The notes under the pieces were generated by a model, which was given only the letters and a program-made list of their open reading frames with translations, did not search any database and was not told the origin of the DNA. This document shows positions 59,498-64,000 of a stretch of 64,000 bases of DNA, piece after piece. Positions within the stretch are counted from its first letter, which is position 1. Every line of letters begins with the position of its first letter. The stretch comes from CALKYB01 sp964510575 (GTDB lineage Bacteria > Bdellovibrionota_C > UBA2361 > SZUA-149 > CALKYB01), in assembly GCA_964510575.1 (NCBI GenBank), contig CAZECN010000006.1, positions 1 to 64,000 of the forward strand, in the 5' to 3' direction. The translations under genes and the position numbers were made by a program.

Positions 59498-62400
59498 TTA
59501 TTTACCGACAATAGAAGGTTTCAACTGATCATAAGGCTTACCGAACATCAAAGAAACTGGATCATCCGCTAGACGTAAACGCACTCCTCCACAACCCCAA
59601 CCAGCTTGTCTAGGTTGAGGATCTTCCCAGGACTCAGCGCTTTTCAAGTTGCTGTGTCCATACCTAATTCTAGGTAAACAAACCTGGGTAGCTCCGAGAG
59701 CGTTTTCAAAATCCTCAAAAGCCTCAAAAACAGGATCCGTAGGCTCATCAACTCCTGGAGCATCTTCCGGGTCTTGCGGATTAAATGCATCCTCGTTATC
59801 AAAGTGATCTAGGTAATTCTGAGCAACCTGTTCAGGATTTGCGGAGTTTGCAGTAGCTCCAGTTAACCCGCATCGGTCATAGCATGGTTGAGCATTGGCA
59901 TCAGACGTGTTTCCTAAGAATCTACTAACCGCACCTCTTCTTCTCCTTCTACCACTACAAATATGGTCGCAAGAAAGCCTTCCTCGAGGTTCAATAAATG
60001 CAGCATCTTGGCGATCCGTATCTTCGTTAACCATACACCGAGTGCCGTAATTATCGCCGCTATTTCTCAATACATTAACGCAATCTTCATCAAAACCTGC
60101 CCAAGAGTAGCCATTATCTCCGTCCACTCTCGTACTAATGTTTCCAACCTGAGCACGAAAACCAAGAGTATCTGGAGCAGCTCCATCTAAAACAGCCGTC
60201 TCTAAATAGACGCCGCCACAAGCTTCATAGCAGGACCAATTGTTCTCCTCCTCCAGTCGCTCCGCGGCCTCTCTTAGATTAACACCTAGATCACCAAAAC
60301 ATACATCGATCCAAGTTGGAATTTGAAAAGGTGCTGGACAAAACGAACCATCACCTAGTCCCTCGCAAGATGGAAATAATTCTTCGAAAGCATCGTTAGA
60401 TGGAGAAGATACTAAGTTACCGTTATCTTGAAACGACCCCTGACAGTCAGCAGGTATTTCAGCACAAAGCGCGGCACTACCTGCAGTAGCTTGACAATTA
60501 TCGCAGTCTCTCTGCTCATCTCGAACTCCCTGAAAAGTATTCGATTCGTTGATCAGATCTGCGAACTCTGGAACTGAAAAACTAATATCAATTGCCCAGT
60601 CATTTATATCGAGTGCTGGATCAGGAACCAACCCACTGGTGGAATCAGCAGCAACAGGTAATGGCAAATCGACCTCATCTAACCAAGGAACGTTATTACC
60701 AGTAACAGCTCCATTTTGGATGTAAGGCGGCCCATCTCCCTGCTCTCTATATTCAGATAGGCGGTAATCAAAAATATTAATTGGAACAAAACCGACCACA
60801 ATAGGACTAGTGTCAATAACAGGGTGAGGTGCACTGTCCACGTTATTTCTAAGATCGGCACCAGCTATATCACAGTACTCAACACTGTCAGATGCAATCA
60901 GCATGGCGAAGCCCGTTACCACACTAGAGCTATAGTCATTAGCTCTAATGTTAGGATCGTTAGCAGTGTGGCACATCGGATTAGTGAAATCGCGTCTACC
61001 ATCATCATTAGTCCAACCTGGGCGAGGGCCAGGAATATAATCAGCGGTATTACCCATAACCAAACCCATGGTGCTTGGCGCAATTGTAATTGTTCCATTT
61101 CCTCCATCGCCTGTCTGGTCAAAACTTATATCAGCAGGGTTTGGTGAATCGGTCACAAAAGGAACTCTCAATTCTCCCAATATATCGGCATATTCTTCCA
61201 ATGCCCCACTTCTTATATTTCTTCTCTTTGGAAAATTAACTCTATAGTTACTGTTAACCGGAGGAGCTCCTGGCAATAGTGGGTTTATCACTACATCAGT
61301 TTGGCCTCCTGCTGCGACACTATTGGATCGCAAAAAGACTTCTTCAAATTGAGTCCCACTGTTTGAGAAAGCCGTTCTTAACTGGCTTTCGAAAAATGGA
61401 TCATCCAAATAACTTCCAACCTGACTACTCTCTATAGGCTGAAATCCTGCCCCCAACCTAGCTCGACGCATCCGATCTTCTGGTGCCGCAGTAAATAAAT
61501 CTGCCATCTGCCCAACAGAAGCTTCACTACTAAGCCCGGAAACATTTGGCACTCCGAGAACTGCGCTTATCGGAGTAGCTTTACAGTTTACATGCCAACC
61601 GTTAATAGCAAGTCCGGCTGTAGAATCCTCGAAACAAAAGTTTTCCGATCCAGATGCATAGTGGGCAAGTGGAGGGAGGGGATAGCTATCAGATCTTAAA
61701 TTTCCATCTACCCTCCGTTGAAAAGCCGGATCTGCTGCCTCGTACTGCCTATCAAGACCACCTGGATCACGAGCTATAATTTCTCTTCCACTCATCATTG
61801 CTAGTCTACCAGTATATTCCGCTGGTTGAGTGCCGCTACCGAAAGAGTTTGCATCATAAACGTTGGGATTATAGGGATTAAAATCTGTAAAAAACTTGCA
61901 TGCAGGGATTGCGATTGGAAGAACAGGAGCCTCGATAGTTTCGTCTCTCATAGCAACGGCTGAGCCTGAAATATTCTCAAAGCTTCCGGTACCTGTAGAT
62001 CCTAAAACAGATTTAAGAGCAGACTCAAAAATATTGCTTACATCTTTAACATCCACAGTTACGCGAACCGCATTTGCAACAAAATACGGAGGCAAGAAAA
62101 AACTATCGCCACTACTCACATCATTATCAGCAAGAGAGGAAAAAGAAGAGAACTCACCCTCCTGATCGTAGCCAGCTGTATGACCAAAAAACCCTCGCTC
62201 GATTGAGATAGAGACATCAGGCAAATCAATTAAAGTCCCGTTTGCTTGGCTATGAAGTTGGCTAAGATCTACTTCGTGTAAGTAGGCATTCTCTATTGCA
62301 GTGGTTGCAAAGGCTATTGAGTTAGTCCAACCGGCATGAGTTCCATCCAAGCCTTTAGCTCCTGCCAATGCTATAGAGTCAGCAAGGTTTTCAACTTCAC

Positions 62401-62563
62401 TGTGACTCATCAAAGCCTTACCCTGGTCAACAGACAAAGCCGCCATACCCAAAATAGCGACTAAAGCAATTGCTAGGAGAATAATAATAGCTCCTCGCTC
62501 TTCCGCTACCTTAGAGTCAGTTTGACTATTCATCATTTCTGGCAAAAAACTTTCTTTCCTCAT
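59498..62563 (-). CDS. TadG-like pilus assembly protein with long Cys-rich C-terminal region
   Basis: 1021 aa from ATG 62563 with TGAGG ahead. Residues about 20-45 (ERGAIIILLAIALVAILGMA) form the Tad/TadG-type anchor, then VDQGKALMSHSEVENLADSI is the usual continuation (Tad domain). The extracytoplasmic part is unusually long and contains repeated C-x3-C units near residues 830-930 (SCYEACGG, SCDHICSG, PCYDRCGL) and a five-Arg run (RRRRR) between two of them. Acts with TadE-type pseudopilins in Flp/Tad pilus assembly or as a related surface protein. Last gene of the three-gene Tad run. Confidence 0.85.
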   Translation of the reverse strand: MRKESFLPEMMNSQTDSKVAEERGAIIILLAIALVAILGMAALSVDQGKALMSHSEVENLADSIALAGAKGLDGTHAGWTNSIAFATTAIENAYLHEVDLSQLHSQANGTLIDLPDVSISIERGFFGHTAGYDQEGEFSSFSSLADNDVSSGDSFFLPPYFVANAVRVTVDVKDVSNIFESALKSVLGSTGTGSFENISGSAVAMRDETIEAPVLPIAIPACKFFTDFNPYNPNVYDANSFGSGTQPAEYTGRLAMMSGREIIARDPGGLDRQYEAADPAFQRRVDGNLRSDSYPLPPLAHYASGSENFCFEDSTAGLAINGWHVNCKATPISAVLGVPNVSGLSSEASVGQMADLFTAAPEDRMRRARLGAGFQPIESSQVGSYLDDPFFESQLRTAFSNSGTQFEEVFLRSNSVAAGGQTDVVINPLLPGAPPVNSNYRVNFPKRRNIRSGALEEYADILGELRVPFVTDSPNPADISFDQTGDGGNGTITIAPSTMGLVMGNTADYIPGPRPGWTNDDGRRDFTNPMCHTANDPNIRANDYSSSVVTGFAMLIASDSVEYCDIAGADLRNNVDSAPHPVIDTSPIVVGFVPINIFDYRLSEYREQGDGPPYIQNGAVTGNNVPWLDEVDLPLPVAADSTSGLVPDPALDINDWAIDISFSVPEFADLINESNTFQGVRDEQRDCDNCQATAGSAALCAEIPADCQGSFQDNGNLVSSPSNDAFEELFPSCEGLGDGSFCPAPFQIPTWIDVCFGDLGVNLREAAERLEEENNWSCYEACGGVYLETAVLDGAAPDTLGFRAQVGNISTRVDGDNGYSWAGFDEDCVNVLRNSGDNYGTRCMVNEDTDRQDAAFIEPRGRLSCDHICSGRRRRRGAVSRFLGNTSDANAQPCYDRCGLTGATANSANPEQVAQNYLDHFDNEDAFNPQDPEDAPGVDEPTDPVFEAFEDFENALGATQVCLPRIRYGHSNLKSAESWEDPQPRQAGWGCGGVRLRLADDPVSLMFGKPYDQLKPSIVGK

Positions 62564-62610
62564 GTTAAACCTCAAATAAAACACCCAATAAAATTAGTAT
62601 AAAATTTCAT

Positions 62611-63168
62611 TCAGCAATGGCCATCTAAAATAAAGGTAGCCTCTGAGCGCATATCCTCTGCAGCCAACCCTGGCACATAATCATGAAGGCATACCCAACA
62701 TGCTCGTGTATTGCCTCCGCCTGGATCCTTCCTTACTGTCACCGTCAGCATTTGATTTCCTGGTTCTGAAATTGAGCCAGTCAAAGCAGAGACATTGCTT
62801 GCTATACCTACATCAACCAAAAAAGTATCGTCAAAACCTGCTTCATCCATATAGTTGCAAGCTCCTATCAAGGCTGCATTAGATACAGTCACTCCACTCC
62901 CTTCCAGAGATGCTCCTGCAAACGACCCGCAAGTAAAAGTGTTGGACGCTCCGCAACTAGCAATTCCTCCTGAACTAAACCTAGCTCCTATTCGAGCCCC
63001 AGCTCTGGCCGCATTACTTAAATCGTTTAGCTTTTGGATACCAAGCCCATAGTCCACAATACCTGCAATAAATATGAACAAAAGTGGTAAAGAAATAGCC
63101 AATTCTATCATACTAACTCCCTTCTCACAGGAACCCAGTTTTTCTCGATTTATCTCAGTAAAGTTCAT
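62611..63168 (-). CDS. TadE-like pseudopilin
   Basis: 185 aa. EKGVSMIELAISLPLLFIFI is the pilin-type hydrophobic start with the Glu at the fifth position after the cleavage site, then GIVDYGLGIQKLNDLSNAAR as in TadE. Five Cys in the mature part. Encoded 15 bp after the second TadE-like gene and ahead of TadG-like. Confidence 0.88.
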   Translation of the reverse strand: MNFTEINREKLGSCEKGVSMIELAISLPLLFIFIAGIVDYGLGIQKLNDLSNAARAGARIGARFSSGGIASCGASNTFTCGSFAGASLEGSGVTVSNAALIGACNYMDEAGFDDTFLVDVGIASNVSALTGSISEPGNQMLTVTVRKDPGGGNTRACWVCLHDYVPGLAAEDMRSEATFILDGHC

Positions 63169-63183
63169 AAAAAATTACCAGGA

Positions 63184-63807
63184 CTAGTTAGTTGTAAACA
63201 TGGTTCCACCACAGCGACCATCGGCAATATCTTGGCTAATCTCTATTGCAGTTGTTCCTGAAGTAGATATTGCAAATTCGTTGAAACCAATAAGCACGGC
63301 TAGAAATGTCGGTGTATTCCAAGTAGCATTTAAAGTCAGACGCCCAACCCCAACTGAATCAAAACTCAAAGCATCAACTGAAAATGTAAATTGAGTTGGA
63401 TCCAAAGAAGTAAAAGAGGAAATACGGGTCTCGGCAATTTCTTCTGCACAGGCAATAATATCACTTTCTTGACAACCAGAGTTGCAAGCCGCAGTAGCGC
63501 CTAACTCTCGTGCCAAGCCCCAAGGCTGAGTGAGGTGAATCGAGCGGTCCACAGTAACTAGGTTAACTGTCTCGGTAAGAATCGAATAGCGCCAGATCCC
63601 AACTCCGCCATCAATAATTACAGCCAAAATTGCCAGGAATAGAATGAGAGACAAGGCAAACTCAACCATAGTTGCGCCTTTCTCATCACTGGCAAGGTTT
63701 AAACTAAGATTAGAATCAGGTGCACAGTCGGCACCGCCCTTTGAGAAAGGGGTAGGAGTTATGGTTACTCCTCGAAGGAATAGTTTATTCTTTAAAAAAT
63801 TCGACAT
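63184..63807 (-). CDS. TadE-like pseudopilin, second copy
   Basis: 207 aa. A 43-residue polar prefix (with APDSNLSLNLAS) precedes the pilin-like segment EKGATMVEFALSLILFLAIL. The following VIIDGGVGIWRYSILTETVN is TadE-like. The long prefix is unusual; a second start within it is possible but no better ribosome site is seen. First of the Tad run; no tadA/B/C or prepilin peptidase genes are within the window. Confidence 0.85.
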   Translation of the reverse strand: MSNFLKNKLFLRGVTITPTPFSKGGADCAPDSNLSLNLASDEKGATMVEFALSLILFLAILAVIIDGGVGIWRYSILTETVNLVTVDRSIHLTQPWGLARELGATAACNSGCQESDIIACAEEIAETRISSFTSLDPTQFTFSVDALSFDSVGVGRLTLNATWNTPTFLAVLIGFNEFAISTSGTTAIEISQDIADGRCGGTMFTTN

Positions 63808-64000
63808 AAAACCTGCGAGTTAAAAAGTCTCACTGATTATAGCACGAAAAATACAGCTAAGATAAAATTAAAGCCTAAGTCTTTACTATTACTCTATTTT
63901 TATGTCCATTTTTGTAATCCTATTCATTACAAAAATGGACATAACTTATACCGGACTTACTTTTCAGGCTTAACGGTTGCCACATTCTAGGGCTTCAATT
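63808..64000. other. Upstream region of the Tad genes
   Basis: AT-rich region that should hold the promoter of the Tad run and the long hairpin at 63900-63944. Confidence 0.35.
63900..63944. promoter_or_regulatory. Perfect 19-bp inverted repeat upstream of Tad genes
   Basis: TTATGTCCATTTTTGTAAT (63900-63918) and its exact complement (63926-63944) enclose seven bases. Located about 93-137 bp before the first Tad-type gene. Could be a strong RNA hairpin, a regulator site or a terminator of a gene outside the window. Confidence 0.7.

Overview
The window is a 64 kb scaffold piece from a moderately AT-rich, diderm (Gram-negative type) bacterium. Outer-membrane proteins (TolC family, a MetA-like barrel), periplasmic adaptor, Tad-pilus pseudopilin-type proteins, sigma-54 activator and NhaP/SSS transporters all point to a proteobacterium-like or Bdellovibrionota/delta-type lineage, but I cannot place it further from sequence alone. 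Two runs of exactly 100 N (3054-3153 and 10239-10338) are scaffold gaps, and both sit inside repeats built from pieces of the neighbouring tRNA gene.

Layout. 1-2724 (minus): the conserved replication/recombination block ffs (SRP RNA), dnaX, ybaB, recR; the reading frame of dnaX runs back through the SRP RNA, so the true start is at 2607. 2924-3441: tRNA-Ser(GGA) followed by a 138-bp tandem array assembled from three tRNA-Ser/trailer segments separated by foreign inserts. 3442-10453: a sparsely coding contig with a malate synthase G, a possible FAH-like protein, small unknowns, and at its right end a 30-bp tandem array derived from tRNA-Thr(GGT). 10594-26858: secreted beta-helix protein with two pectate-lyase-like halves, MetA-like outer-membrane barrel, FecCD-type ABC permease and ATPase, pgpA, NhaP antiporter, NUDT9-like Nudix enzyme, SDR, a 2OG-oxygenase-like protein, a two-subunit sodium/solute symporter, a flavin-reductase-like protein and a MenH-like hydrolase.

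26833-30824 (minus) is a tight operon PHP phosphoesterase, TolC-like protein, lone receiver, NtrC-type activator. 31041-33761 is a large secreted calcium-repeat/DUF4114-like protein. 33974-43658 (minus) is a glycan/export cluster: a DPM1-like glycosyltransferase with two membrane segments and a C-terminal response-regulator receiver (interrupted by one in-frame TAG), a GT4 glycosyltransferase, an LPG-synthase/flippase-like membrane protein, a HlyD-type adaptor, a membrane/TPR-like protein and a GT39 protein with a periplasmic beta-domain. A PAS histidine kinase is transcribed divergently from it, which suggests that phosphotransfer may reach the glycosyltransferase directly.

45718-54931 holds an MFS transporter, an operon of DEDDh exonuclease, aldehyde dehydrogenase and NAD-binding protein, membrane hydrolase, DUF3147, cold-shock protein, DUF3820 and a lipid/diacylglycerol kinase. 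54998-64000 holds a secreted protein with duplicated Cys modules, small membrane proteins, a startless coding remnant and three minus-strand Tad-type genes (TadG-like and two TadE-like).

The strongest candidate for something undescribed is the pair of tRNA-derived arrays: different isoacceptors, different repeat units, but the same layout of tRNA, T-rich trailer, segment complementary to the tRNA anticodon arm, then a sense copy of the D/anticodon region, repeated. The nearest precedent I know is the rtT repeat downstream of E. coli tyrT.
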